64,000 bases of DNA from NCBI GenBank assembly GCA_026706665.1, contig JAPOYI010000152.1, positions 42,288-106,287 on the forward strand, in the 5' to 3' direction. This document shows, in pieces, positions 28,501 through 37,649 of the stretch. Source of the stretch: Gammaproteobacteria bacterium (lineage in GTDB: Bacteria; Pseudomonadota; Gammaproteobacteria; Pseudomonadales; Azotimanducaceae). The position numbers were made by a program, and so were the translations under genes. The stretch's first letter is position 1. Every line of letters begins with the position of its first letter. The notes below the pieces were generated by a model, which was given only the letters and a program-made list of their open reading frames with translations, was not told the origin of the DNA and did no database searches.

Positions 28501-29894
28501 AGGACAATCGGATACGGCTTCTCTCCTCCTTATTCTGGTGGTGCTACGAGAACATCTGACGATGTTTACTCGCCAAACATTGATCAACTGGCTCAGGACG
28601 GCATGCGGCTCAACGGTTTCTTTGCCTCCTCCGCCGTGTGTTCGCCGCTGCGTCATGCACTTTATACCGGGTTGTATCCGATTCGCAGCGGGGCCTATCC
28701 CAATCACACCATGGTCGATCCGGAAACGCGCAGTGTTTTTCATCACCTCAAAGGTCTTGGTTATCGGGTTGGGCTCCTCGGCAAGACGCACATCAGTCCT
28801 GCGGTTGCTTTTCCTTTCGAAAATATCTCGTCCAGGACCGACGAAATCGACGAGGCAGCAGCCTTCTTTAATCGAGACGAGCAGCAACCCTGGTTCATGG
28901 TGTTTGCCTCCAACGAACCCCACGCCCCTTGGCGCAGTGGACCGAGGGAACGTTACGATGCGAATAAACTGACCCTGCCTTCCTGGCTTCACGACAACCA
29001 GATTACTCGCAACGCGCTAGCGGACTATTATGCCGAGATTAGCGCTCTGGATGAGCAGGTTGGCAGATTGCTCAAATTCATCGAAGAGGCGGGCCAGCAC
29101 TCCAAGACCATGGTTTGGTTCTTTAGTGAACAGGGCAGTCAATTTCCCTCGGCGGCAAGTGGAGTCTTTATGACAACGGTATTCGCGTGGCCGGTTTTGT
29201 TCGTTGGCCCGGCCACATCCCCTCTGGCGGCTTGGTCGATGCGATGCTTCAATACATTGATGTCGTCCCCACCTTAGTCGAGATTGCCGGTGGAAATCCG
29301 CTCGCATCGGACACGGGCCGCATCGGCGCGCCAGACGGAAAACGCGGGTTCGACGGGCGGAGCTTTCTACCTGTGTTGCAAGGAGATCGGAGCGTGCATC
29401 GGCAATACGTCTTTGCGCAGCATACTACGGTAGGAGTGTTCGGTTACCGAGAACCCTATCCCAGCCGTGCGGTACGTGACGAGCGCTACAAGCTGATCCG
29501 CAATCTGGCTTTTGAAAACGAATTCTGGATCAATGGGATCCATGGTCACGCGGTTTACAAGTCCTGGCAGGAGGACGCTGAAAAGGATCCCGGCCTGGCG
29601 CGACGCGTCAAGTTTTTATCCCATCGCCCGGAAGTGGAGTTGTATGACCTCAAGAATGATCCCTTTGACCAGAACAATCTGGCTGGCCAAACTGAGTATC
29701 GGAAAATCGAATCTCGTTTGGGAAAGGAGCTGGATGACTGGATGCAGCAACAGGGTGACCTTAAAGAGGATGAAAATTTGATGATTCCGAGAATGTTGGT
29801 TACAACTTTTCTGGCGCTGGTTTTGGTTTCAGCCAATGGGAAGGAAAACCAACATGAAGATACTTTTTCTATCAAGGGAAAATACGCTTTATAA
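28501..29894 (+). pseudogene. Sulfatase, 5'-truncated and frameshifted
   Basis: From about 28552 the frame reads TSDDVYSPNIDQLAQDGMRL and then CSPLR, the C-x-P-x-R formylglycine site, so this was a sulfatase of the N-sulfoglucosamine/choline-sulfatase type. The usual N-terminus with the first metal-binding aspartates is missing; the frame is open but unlike a sulfatase before 28550. Near 29148 one T is lost (CCCTCGG for CCCTTCGG); the family sequence resumes in another frame as KWSLYDNGIRVAGFVRWPGH and runs to DDWMQQQGD. The last 38 codons (MIPRMLVTTFLALVLVSANG) look like a signal peptide of a different gene fused in frame. Confidence 0.85.
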
Positions 29895-30008
29895 TTCCTA
29901 TTCTCTCGACCCAGTTCGAGCAGCCAGGTTCCCCTGCCATAACCAGGCTCGGGAGTTTCACTCTATTTTGTTGCTTGCCACGTCTCGTAGGTCCCCTAAA
30001 CTAGCCGG

Positions 30009-30476
30009 ATGCGACTCAAACTCTATATTCTCATTTGTGTACTAGGCTTTCTGACCGGTTGCGGATCTGCACCCGTCCGAGAGACGGGGCCGGGATTCTT
30101 CTTTTTGAATTCGATCAAATTCAGGGACACCGATGGGTGGGAGCGAAGCTATATGCGCGCTGAATTGACCGCAAAGTGCGACGGTCCCTGGGCATACGAG
30201 AGCGTTCGAATTCAACAGGGGAAGCTACCCCAGGGCATTTTTCTGCTTGGCGGGGAATTCTCGGGCGCGCCGGTAAGGGCGGGCGCCCGGCTCGTACAGG
30301 TGAGAGTCGTGAAACCCAGTTGCAATGGTGTCGTGTACGACGGCAAGCACCTCTGGGTTCGGTTCGACATAGGAGGCGAACGGCCCAGGCGTCAAGACAC
30401 TGACTCGACCCCTGCGATCCAGCGCCAGCCCAAAAAAAAGCGCACCCCAATGAGGTGCGCCTTTATTACTGCTTAG
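30009..30476 (+). CDS. Hypothetical lipoprotein
   Basis: The 155-residue product starts MRLKLYILICVLGFLTGCGS, a clear lipoprotein signal with lipobox LTGC, so the mature protein would be lipidated at Cys18. The mature part has no recognised domain; it holds two further cysteines that could form a disulfide. The last ~15 codons run through the terminator hairpin of the opposite gene, so the C-terminus may be a read-through of a shorter original gene. Function unknown. Confidence 0.6.
   Translation: MRLKLYILICVLGFLTGCGSAPVRETGPGFFFLNSIKFRDTDGWERSYMRAELTAKCDGPWAYESVRIQQGKLPQGIFLLGGEFSGAPVRAGARLVQVRVVKPSCNGVVYDGKHLWVRFDIGGERPRRQDTDSTPAIQRQPKKKRTPMRCAFITA
30432..30460 (-). terminator. Rho-independent terminator of TonB-dependent receptor 1
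   Basis: Minus-strand stem GCGCACC/GGTGCGC (7 bp, 7-nt loop) is followed by eight T residues. It lies about 40 bp past the receptor stop codon. In the plus direction only a weak TTTATT follows, so it may act partly on the lipoprotein transcript. Confidence 0.8.
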
Positions 30477-30501
30477 GATCCTAAAAGGATCTTAACGACT
30501 G

Positions 30502-33468
30502 TTACAGCTGATAGTTGAACGTGATGCCGATCCGGCGCTCATCGGTTACCGTGCCGGTAACAGGTGAGGTTACGCCGTTACCTTCACCCTGCCTATAAGC
30601 CTGTACCGCGATCAGATCAAGCAGATTGGTGACCCAGCCGGTAATCGAATAGGTTCCCGACGGTGAAGTCCAGTTGGCGCGGAGATCCCAGCGGGTGTAA
30701 TCCGGTACGCTGTATATATCCAGCTCGGCCTCATCCATATACATCTTGTCGCGCCAGCTCAGGATGGTCAGAATGTCCAGGCTTCCCCACTCGGAGGCGA
30801 TGGGGACGCCATACGTCAGGGTCGCCGAAAACTTGTGCTTCGGTGAACCCCTTAACTGATTACCGGTAAAGTCCCTGATACCGGTATTATTGAGTACATG
30901 CTCGTTCCCTTCATCGTCTGTGACAGTAATGGTCGACGCCTCTGGCAAGAATCCCTCGGGGTTACAACAATAGACTGTCTGGTAAGGAGCGTGCTTGGAG
31001 TTTATCAACTCGTAGAATCCGCGCAGGGTAAAGAGATCGTTAATCTGCCATGCGCCCTGAAATTCGATGCCGGAGATCGTCGTACCGTCAAGAACAACCG
31101 ACTCACCGATCCACAGTCTTGTAGGATTGGGCGGTACTCCATACTCCTCCGGCCGACGAAGGCGCCCATGCTGCGTCCAGTGAGCGCTGAAATCCTGGTG
31201 GTAAGCCGAAAGCTCGAGTTGCACGGTGCCATCGGCAAACAGTCCCTTAAGGCCGCCTTCGTAGTTGATCATTTCTTCGGCATCCCAGCCTTCACCCAGC
31301 CCCTGCGCGAAACCTCTGAAACCGCCAGGACGATAGCCCTTGGAAATCCGGGCGTACCACATCATGGTATCAGACGGGGTATATTCCGCACCGATGTTCC
31401 AGGTTGTTTCCTTCCAGGTCCTGCGCTTGGAATCCAAAAAGGTCCGGTCAGGGGGTACGACCAGACCTGTGCTAGGATCCGTGACGCCGCCTTGAAGACA
31501 ACAACGGTAGTTCATATGCTTGTTTCGCAGTATGGCAAACGTCTCAAAATAGATGACCTCACCGTCTGCATCCCTGACCGGGCTGATACCGCTGAAATCA
31601 TTCTGGTTGTGCTCCTTGTGGTCATCGTTGTAGCGGACACCGCCAAACACCTTCCATTGGTCGTTCAGCACGTATTCGGCGTTGGCGTAGATAGCCTGGT
31701 AGGTGTACTCGACATTCCCATAGAAAAACTGGTAGGCGGAACCACCAGCAACATGGGTACCGCTGTTGGTCACGTCGCTCCAGAAGTCTGATGGAGCAGA
31801 TCCGACACAGCCATAATAGAGACCGACGGTACTGTTCTCCGGCTTGCTTGGGTCCAAGGCGTTACGCCACAGACGACCAGGATGACGCTCTTCCAGTGAC
31901 GCTTCACATAGAGCGGAGTTATCCTGATAGAACACCGGGATATTATTGTTGTCGTCGCCGGTTCCCACGCCGTTGAATCCCCTACTATATATATAGGGCT
32001 CTTCACCGTCGATAAGGGTGTAGCCAAAGGTGTAGTTGAACGGGCCATCGTTGTTGGAGACCAGAGACAATTCGTGACTGTCCTGATCCGAAGTGAAATT
32101 CTGGATGACCATTCGGTCCGAGTAGGCGCCGTTGCCCCTGCCATCCAACGCACATCGGGGGTGGGTCTGACCCGCGACCAGTTCACCGCTAATTACCCGC
32201 GGGTGAATGGCGGAGCAGACGCCGCCTCCTTGTCTGTTGGTGTTGTCCCAGTCTGATCCTCTCCAAGTCCGGGTGTCCCGATTGCCGAATTTGTAGATCA
32301 GTTCATGGCTGTCGTTGAGGGCGTAGTGCGCCTCCAGGGTCATCGCTTCCTGCGAGTTTCTCTCGAAAATGGGGGCATTCAGTTCAATCGCAAGTGTCAG
32401 ATCTTCCCCATCACAGACCACCGGCGTACCCGGATCGCGGGTGCCATCCGTGTTGAATCCCGGGCAGTTTACCACGGCCGCATTCTGCCCCAGGCCGAAA
32501 TTCGGATTGATCCGATAGATGGGATTGCCGGCCGCGTCGGTGATGCAAGTCCGGGTCGTTTCCTGGGTTGCGGGGTCGATTTCGCAACGGGGATTACCGA
32601 AGTTATCCAGCTCGAACTCCTCCTCGGAGTCACGCGCGCCGATAAGCAGCGAGACTCGCGGGGTACCCTCGTCTGTAAGTTTCGAGTAACGCGCGGTGAT
32701 GTCCCAGCGATCATTGGTAAAGCGCAACTGCGGTGAATAGATCAGCTGATCCGGTATGCCTCCGTCGGGCCCAACGCCAACGTTCTTGATCAGCCCGTCG
32801 CCAACCAGACGGCTCAGGCCCAGGCGATAGGAGAAGTTACTCTCGCCAATGGGACCGCCAAAGGCAAGATTACCCTGTTGGGTTGCCTGATCGGTAAACT
32901 CTGCCGACGCTTTCATGTCCCACTCTGCGGTCGGCTTTTTGGTGACGAAATGGATGGATCCTCCGATAGCGGCTTTACCGCCGGTCGTGCCCTGGGGGCC
33001 GCGCGCTATCTCGATGCGTTCAACGTCGAATATGGCGCCCGAGTCAAGACCGTAGGACTGGTCGCTAAAGACACCGTCGATATAAACCGCGACCGCGAAG
33101 TCCTGGAAGAAGCTGGTAGCGCGGACAGTAGCGTTGCCGCGTATATTGATGTGGCCGTCCGCCTGCATGCCACCGCCATTGCTGCGCTCACCGACCTGCA
33201 TGCCGGGTACGAGAACCTCCATATCATTGATGTTCTGGATACCCAGTTTCTGTATCATGTCCGCGTTCCAGCCGGTGACGGTCATCGCCCGGTCGATCGA
33301 CTTTATTTCGCCGCGCTCGCCGGTGACGATGATCTCCTCTACCAGAGAATCGTCGTCGGCGTCGCCCCCGTCTTGCTCTTGAGCCGCCGCGGGCAGGCAG
33401 AATGCCATGCCGCTCGCGGTCAATGCCGCAATGGAGAGCTGTCGCCAGCTTATGGTATTTGTAGTCAT
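30502..33468 (-). CDS. TonB-dependent outer-membrane receptor 1
   Basis: The 988-residue protein has a signal peptide ending LPAAAQ, a TonB-box region (EEIIVTGERGE), a plug domain with GHINIRGNATVRAT, VAVYIDGVF and ERIEIARGPQGTTGGKAAIGG, and a C-terminal beta-barrel ending in the aromatic FNYQL. Such receptors import large substrates (siderophores, cobalamin, glycans or peptides) using TonB energy. Several CC pairs occur in the barrel loops. It reads toward its own terminator and has an AGGGGGG ribosome site. The substrate is not apparent from the sequence. Confidence 0.9.
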   Translation of the reverse strand: MTTNTISWRQLSIAALTASGMAFCLPAAAQEQDGGDADDDSLVEEIIVTGERGEIKSIDRAMTVTGWNADMIQKLGIQNINDMEVLVPGMQVGERSNGGGMQADGHINIRGNATVRATSFFQDFAVAVYIDGVFSDQSYGLDSGAIFDVERIEIARGPQGTTGGKAAIGGSIHFVTKKPTAEWDMKASAEFTDQATQQGNLAFGGPIGESNFSYRLGLSRLVGDGLIKNVGVGPDGGIPDQLIYSPQLRFTNDRWDITARYSKLTDEGTPRVSLLIGARDSEEEFELDNFGNPRCEIDPATQETTRTCITDAAGNPIYRINPNFGLGQNAAVVNCPGFNTDGTRDPGTPVVCDGEDLTLAIELNAPIFERNSQEAMTLEAHYALNDSHELIYKFGNRDTRTWRGSDWDNTNRQGGGVCSAIHPRVISGELVAGQTHPRCALDGRGNGAYSDRMVIQNFTSDQDSHELSLVSNNDGPFNYTFGYTLIDGEEPYIYSRGFNGVGTGDDNNNIPVFYQDNSALCEASLEERHPGRLWRNALDPSKPENSTVGLYYGCVGSAPSDFWSDVTNSGTHVAGGSAYQFFYGNVEYTYQAIYANAEYVLNDQWKVFGGVRYNDDHKEHNQNDFSGISPVRDADGEVIYFETFAILRNKHMNYRCCLQGGVTDPSTGLVVPPDRTFLDSKRRTWKETTWNIGAEYTPSDTMMWYARISKGYRPGGFRGFAQGLGEGWDAEEMINYEGGLKGLFADGTVQLELSAYHQDFSAHWTQHGRLRRPEEYGVPPNPTRLWIGESVVLDGTTISGIEFQGAWQINDLFTLRGFYELINSKHAPYQTVYCCNPEGFLPEASTITVTDDEGNEHVLNNTGIRDFTGNQLRGSPKHKFSATLTYGVPIASEWGSLDILTILSWRDKMYMDEAELDIYSVPDYTRWDLRANWTSPSGTYSITGWVTNLLDLIAVQAYRQGEGNGVTSPVTGTVTDERRIGITFNYQL

Positions 33469-33683
33469 GCAATCCCCCCTGTTCGGTTATAAAACGGAAC
33501 CAGCGACGATTGCATCCCTGGGGGGTGGTTGTTACACCTCGCGCCGGCCAGCGATGCCGCGCCGACGGTGTCCTCTCACGTAACTACACTGCCGAACGTA
33601 CACCAAAGATGCGGTGGTTTCAAACTGACGTACTGTCCAACGCGAAGTGAGGGTGAAACGGGTGTCCGGGGCATCATTCGGGG

Positions 33684-34463
33684 ATGATCGTGGACATCCA
33701 GACGCGGCGGCTACGCACCATGGAGCAGCTTCGCGCCTTTGCGGAAGGCAACGAGGCGGTGGACTTTCGACCCGGGGACCGCGGCGAGGCGTACGGGTTC
33801 GTGCGGGACGCGCTGGTGCGGTTCGGCCACGGGGGGCTCGGCAAGCGCGACAAGGGCGTGGTGCTGCGCTTCCTGGTCGCCGCGACCGGCATGTCGCGCC
33901 AGCAGATGGAGCGGCTGGTGCGGCAGTGGCGGGAAACCGGCTCGATCCGGGACCGCCGCGGGGGAAGCCGCGGGCGGCCGTTCGCGCGCAAGTACACGGC
34001 GGCGGATATCCGGCTGCTGGCGGAAGTCGACGAGGCGTTCGACCAGATGTCCGGGCTGGCGACGCGCGAGATCCTGCGGCGGCAGTTCGAGGTGTTCGGG
34101 GACGCCCGCTTCGAGCGTCTCGCGAGGATCTCGAACGGCCACGTCTACAACCTGCGCGGCTCCGCGGCGTATCGCGCCAAGCGCGCGTTGTGGACGAAGA
34201 CGCGGGCGTCGTCGGTGGCCATCGGCCTGCGCCAGGCGCCGAAGCCCAAGGGGCGCCCCGGCTTCGTCCGCGTCGACACCGTCCACTAGGGCGACCGCGA
34301 CGGGGCCAAGGGCCTGTACCTGATCAACCTGGTCGACGAGACCACCCAGTACGAGTTCGTGGGCGCCGCCGTCGGCATCTCCGAGCGCTTCCTGCTGCCG
34401 CTGCTCGAGGGCCTGCTGCTGTCCTTCCCGTTCCGCGTCCTCGGCTTCCACGCCGACAAGCAG
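33684..34463 (+). pseudogene. Integrase-core (DDE) transposase, interrupted and truncated
   Basis: The N-terminus has helix-turn-helix segments (LRFLVAATGMSRQQMERLV) and an arginine/glycine-rich stretch. The integrase core begins GRPGFVRVDTVH, then an in-frame TAG replaces the expected CAG glutamine, and the sequence continues GDRDGAKGLYLINLVDETTQ to VLGFHAD, where the second catalytic aspartate lies. Homology ends at about 34459, before the last catalytic residues. A possible left end, starting TGTCCAACGCG, lies at 33634. The element is dead twice over. Codon use and GC content are higher than in neighbouring genes, as for an insertion sequence. Confidence 0.8.
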
Positions 34464-34631
34464 TGACGCCAGTGCCTGTCGCTTCCATTGGTTAATCTGA
34501 GTCGGGTGAATATCGTATTCCGACGCCAATTCATTGACGGTTTTGTCGCCTTTGAATTCTTGGATATAGTAGTCTCTAGCCACCGCAGTTTGACTTCCAG
34601 GGGGGGTCAATTTGGTGGACTGACTGAGCAT
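34460..34631 (-). pseudogene. IS3-type OrfA fragment
   Basis: On the minus strand the frame starts MLSQSTKLTPPGSQT and continues KGDKTVNELASEYDIHPTQI to NQWKRQAL, the helix-turn-helix of IS3-family OrfA proteins. It stops matching where the plus-strand transposase remnant begins, so only the first ~55 codons remain. The two remnants meet tail to tail, suggesting one element inserted into or recombined with the other. Confidence 0.75.
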
Positions 34632-34740
34632 GGCACATGGGTCGTGACCCACTACCCCCCCCAGTCAAGCTACGGCGTAAACGGAGGAACTCCGGATTGC
34701 GTCGGTCCTCCGTCCGTATCATCGGATAAGGGGGAATACC

Positions 34741-37551
34741 GTGTCCATCAAACTATTGAATGGTGTTGCCGCCGCACTGGCCGCGGCCATATTCGCCACT
34801 TCCGGCGGGGCGGCCATCGCGGCCGAGGCAGCAGAAGCCACAGATGATCAAGTAATCGAAGAAATTGTTGTCACCGGTATCCGCGGCAGCTTGCGCCGGG
34901 CGATCGACATGAAGCGCAACGCGGACAGCATCATCGATACCCTGGTCGCCGAGGACATCGGCAAGTTTCCGGACCAGAACCTGGCCGAGTCGATGCAACG
35001 CATAACCGGCGTTGCCATCGACCGGATGCGCGGCGAGGGCTCGATGGTCTCGATCCGGGGCTTAGGTCCGGAGTTTACGCGTGTGCTGATCAACGGCCGC
35101 ACGGCGCTGTCGGGCGGTAGCGAATCGTGCGCCGGATCCTGCCCAGACGCCCAACGCACCCAGACTCGGGTATTCCGCTTCGAGTCCATGCTGGCCGAGC
35201 TCGTACAGGCGGTCGAAGTGCATAAGTCGGCAAAGGCGAATCTGCTCGAGGCCGGTTTGGGTGGCACCATCAACATCCGTACCCGGCGGCCGTTCGACAA
35301 TGGCGGGGAACGGATTTTCGCGGCCAACGCGATCGTCACCGACGACGGGCTGGCCGACGACAACGGCTATAATTTCGCGGCGGTCTACAGCGACACGTGG
35401 AACGACGGGCTCGGCTTTCTCGTCAGCGTCGCGGGCGACGAACGCACATTGCGCGAGGACTGGTTCCGCATCGGGGGCTATCGGCCGAGGGTGTTCAACA
35501 ACGCCGTCGATTTGAACGGCGCTCCGTTGCCGACCTGCACGTTGATCGAAGGCATAAACACGGCGTGCGCGTACGCGCCCAGTGGCCTCGCCCAGGGTAC
35601 GCTCATCGAGGACAACCAACGGCTCAACCTGAGTGCCGCGCTGCAGTGGCGCCCGAACGAGCAATGGGACATCACCGTCGACGTTAGCCACTCGGGTCTG
35701 GACCGCGATTACGAAGACTACCACTCGATGTGGATGTACTTTATTGGGGTCGCCAACGCCGCCTCGATCGTGCAGTCGGACCAGAACAACATGGTGACGT
35801 ATCTCCGCACGGAGAACTCGCAGGTGTGGAGCTTCTCGCGGCCCCGGACGGATACGGTCGAAAACCAGACGTTCGCCATAAACGCGCAGTTCACGCCATC
35901 GGAAAAGTGGACCCTCTCGTACGATGTGTCTCACTCCATTGGGGACAGGGAGCAGGTTAGACCTGACACTTACTACTTCCAAACGGGCGTGCCCGGTGTC
36001 TACGATGCCCGTGACAGGTACCTGCCTTCAATCGCCCTCGAAACCGACCTCTTGGACCCGTCGCTCTACCACTTTGCCATCTTCGCGGACGCACTGAACA
36101 TATCGGGAGACAATGAGACCGCGTACCGCTTCGACGCCACGTATCACCTGGACGATGGCCTGGCGATCCATGCGGGTATCAGCTTCCGAGACCGAGAGCG
36201 TGACTGGCGCCGCTGTTGTGAGTGGGTGGTCGGTCCCCGCGCCCGCCACTTTGGCCCTATCGGCAGCGAGGGCCTGGGCATGGTCGATATCGAATACACT
36301 GTATTACCGGTCGACGACCTCCTCTCCGGCATTAGCGGCATCGAGTCGCCCAGAAGCTTCTTGATGCCGATTGCCGACTCGGTCAGGCAGGTGTATCTCA
36401 TCGACCGTGCGGACGAGCATCCGCCTTCGGTCGCGGCAAGGGCGTCACGCTCGCACGATGAGGACTTCGACTTCTGGGAGGAAACCGTGTCCGTCTACTT
36501 CATGATGGATGTGGCCGGCAGCATCGGGGACATACCCTGGTCCGGCAACGTCGGCGTCCGCTGGATCTCGATCGACCGCGCCTCGAACGGCAACGTGCAG
36601 CCCGTTAACCGGATCTTCTTGAATGATACGGTGGGTATATGGGAGTTCGACCTCGGGCCCTCCGAGTTTCAGGAGCACGGCAACCGGCTCGCCGAGCTCT
36701 TGCCGTCGCTGAATCTGAAGTTCGATATAACCGACGACCTTGTCGGTCGTTTCTCCTGGGGCAAAACGATGACGCAGCCTTCATTCACGCAGCTGAATCC
36801 CGGCGGCGAGAAGGACAATAATCCGATGGTTGTCGAAGAGGGCGACCCGAAGCTCAAACCGTACATCGCCGAGCAGCTGGACATCGGGCTCGAGTGGTAC
36901 CCGATGGACGATGCGATCTTCGCCGTGCATGCCTTCGGAAAGGAAGTGGATGGGTTCATCATCAATGTTTCGGAGCTGAGGGACTGGGTCGACCCGACCA
37001 CCGGTGGGACGGTGTGTTGTGAGAACGGCTCGAACGTTACGGTGTTGTTCCAGGGACCGGCTAACAGCGACGATGTGTTCATCGGGGGATTCGAGGTCGC
37101 AGCACAGTACCTCTTCACGAACCTGCCCGCGCCGTTCGACGGTTTGGGGTTACAGTTCAACCACACCTGGGTCACCACCGACGCTGACTTAAGCAACACG
37201 CTGAGGACCGCTACGTTCACCGTGCCGGGCCTGTCCGAGAACACCACCAACATGGTGCTCTTCTACGAGAAGGACAGGATCAGCACGCGGCTCGCATGGA
37301 ACAAACGCGAAGGCTTCCTGACGGATGTGCCGGCCCTCCACCCGGAGTACACGAACGATTACTGGCAACTCGATGCCGGGTTCAGCTTCAACATTACCGA
37401 GGACATCTCGGTTCTGGTTGAGGGCATCAACCTCACGGACGAGAACGTCGACTACTACAACATCATCGGCCAAACCTCGTCGAAAAGGCACCTCTCCCGC
37501 ATCAGCAACAGCGGACGACGCCTGCAGGCGGGCATTCGCGCTCGGTTTTAG
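34741..37551 (+). CDS. TonB-dependent receptor 2 (CUT / oligosaccharide type)
   Basis: The 936-residue receptor begins at GTG 34741 after an AAGGGGG ribosome site, with a signal peptide ending AAIAAEA. Its N-terminus has the pattern EEIVVTGIRGSLRRAID followed by AEDIGKFPDQNLAESMQRI and GVAID, typical of the Caulobacter/Xanthomonas/Alteromonas receptors used for oligosaccharides. Plug motifs (VSIRGLGPEFTRVLINGR) and a C-terminal barrel ending AGIRARF are intact. Late motifs NLTDENVDYYNI and GRRLQAG are shared with receptor 3, its close relative. The upstream region holds the insertion-sequence remnants. Confidence 0.92.
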   Translation: MSIKLLNGVAAALAAAIFATSGGAAIAAEAAEATDDQVIEEIVVTGIRGSLRRAIDMKRNADSIIDTLVAEDIGKFPDQNLAESMQRITGVAIDRMRGEGSMVSIRGLGPEFTRVLINGRTALSGGSESCAGSCPDAQRTQTRVFRFESMLAELVQAVEVHKSAKANLLEAGLGGTINIRTRRPFDNGGERIFAANAIVTDDGLADDNGYNFAAVYSDTWNDGLGFLVSVAGDERTLREDWFRIGGYRPRVFNNAVDLNGAPLPTCTLIEGINTACAYAPSGLAQGTLIEDNQRLNLSAALQWRPNEQWDITVDVSHSGLDRDYEDYHSMWMYFIGVANAASIVQSDQNNMVTYLRTENSQVWSFSRPRTDTVENQTFAINAQFTPSEKWTLSYDVSHSIGDREQVRPDTYYFQTGVPGVYDARDRYLPSIALETDLLDPSLYHFAIFADALNISGDNETAYRFDATYHLDDGLAIHAGISFRDRERDWRRCCEWVVGPRARHFGPIGSEGLGMVDIEYTVLPVDDLLSGISGIESPRSFLMPIADSVRQVYLIDRADEHPPSVAARASRSHDEDFDFWEETVSVYFMMDVAGSIGDIPWSGNVGVRWISIDRASNGNVQPVNRIFLNDTVGIWEFDLGPSEFQEHGNRLAELLPSLNLKFDITDDLVGRFSWGKTMTQPSFTQLNPGGEKDNNPMVVEEGDPKLKPYIAEQLDIGLEWYPMDDAIFAVHAFGKEVDGFIINVSELRDWVDPTTGGTVCCENGSNVTVLFQGPANSDDVFIGGFEVAAQYLFTNLPAPFDGLGLQFNHTWVTTDADLSNTLRTATFTVPGLSENTTNMVLFYEKDRISTRLAWNKREGFLTDVPALHPEYTNDYWQLDAGFSFNITEDISVLVEGINLTDENVDYYNIIGQTSSKRHLSRISNSGRRLQAGIRARF

Positions 37552-37594
37552 GGGCGGCTCAGGTTCCGTCGTTCAGGCGGAACGAGCAATCTAT

Positions 37595-37625
37595 CCGGGG
37601 CGGCCCAGGTCGCCCCGGCTTTCGT
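37595..37625 (+). terminator. Rho-independent terminator of TonB-dependent receptor 2
   Basis: Perfect 8-bp stem CCGGGGCG/CGCCCCGG with an 8-nt loop, followed by CTTTCGTTG, lies 44 bp after the receptor stop. The T-run is weak but the stem is very stable. Confidence 0.55.
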
Positions 37626-37649
37626 TGTGATTCACCAAAAAAAGCGGAA

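Noticed and set aside
28603..29277. Start of the sulfatase at ATG 28603
   Set aside because: The family sequence already begins upstream (SPNIDQLAQDG) without a start codon; the ATG is internal to a truncated gene.
34267..34290. TAG in the transposase as a recoded codon
   Set aside because: The expected residue is Gln (CAG), one base away, and the gene is truncated anyway; simple inactivation is more likely.
33711..34652. 313-codon minus-strand frame
   Set aside because: Only its first ~55 codons resemble an IS3 OrfA; the rest is antisense to the other transposase remnant.
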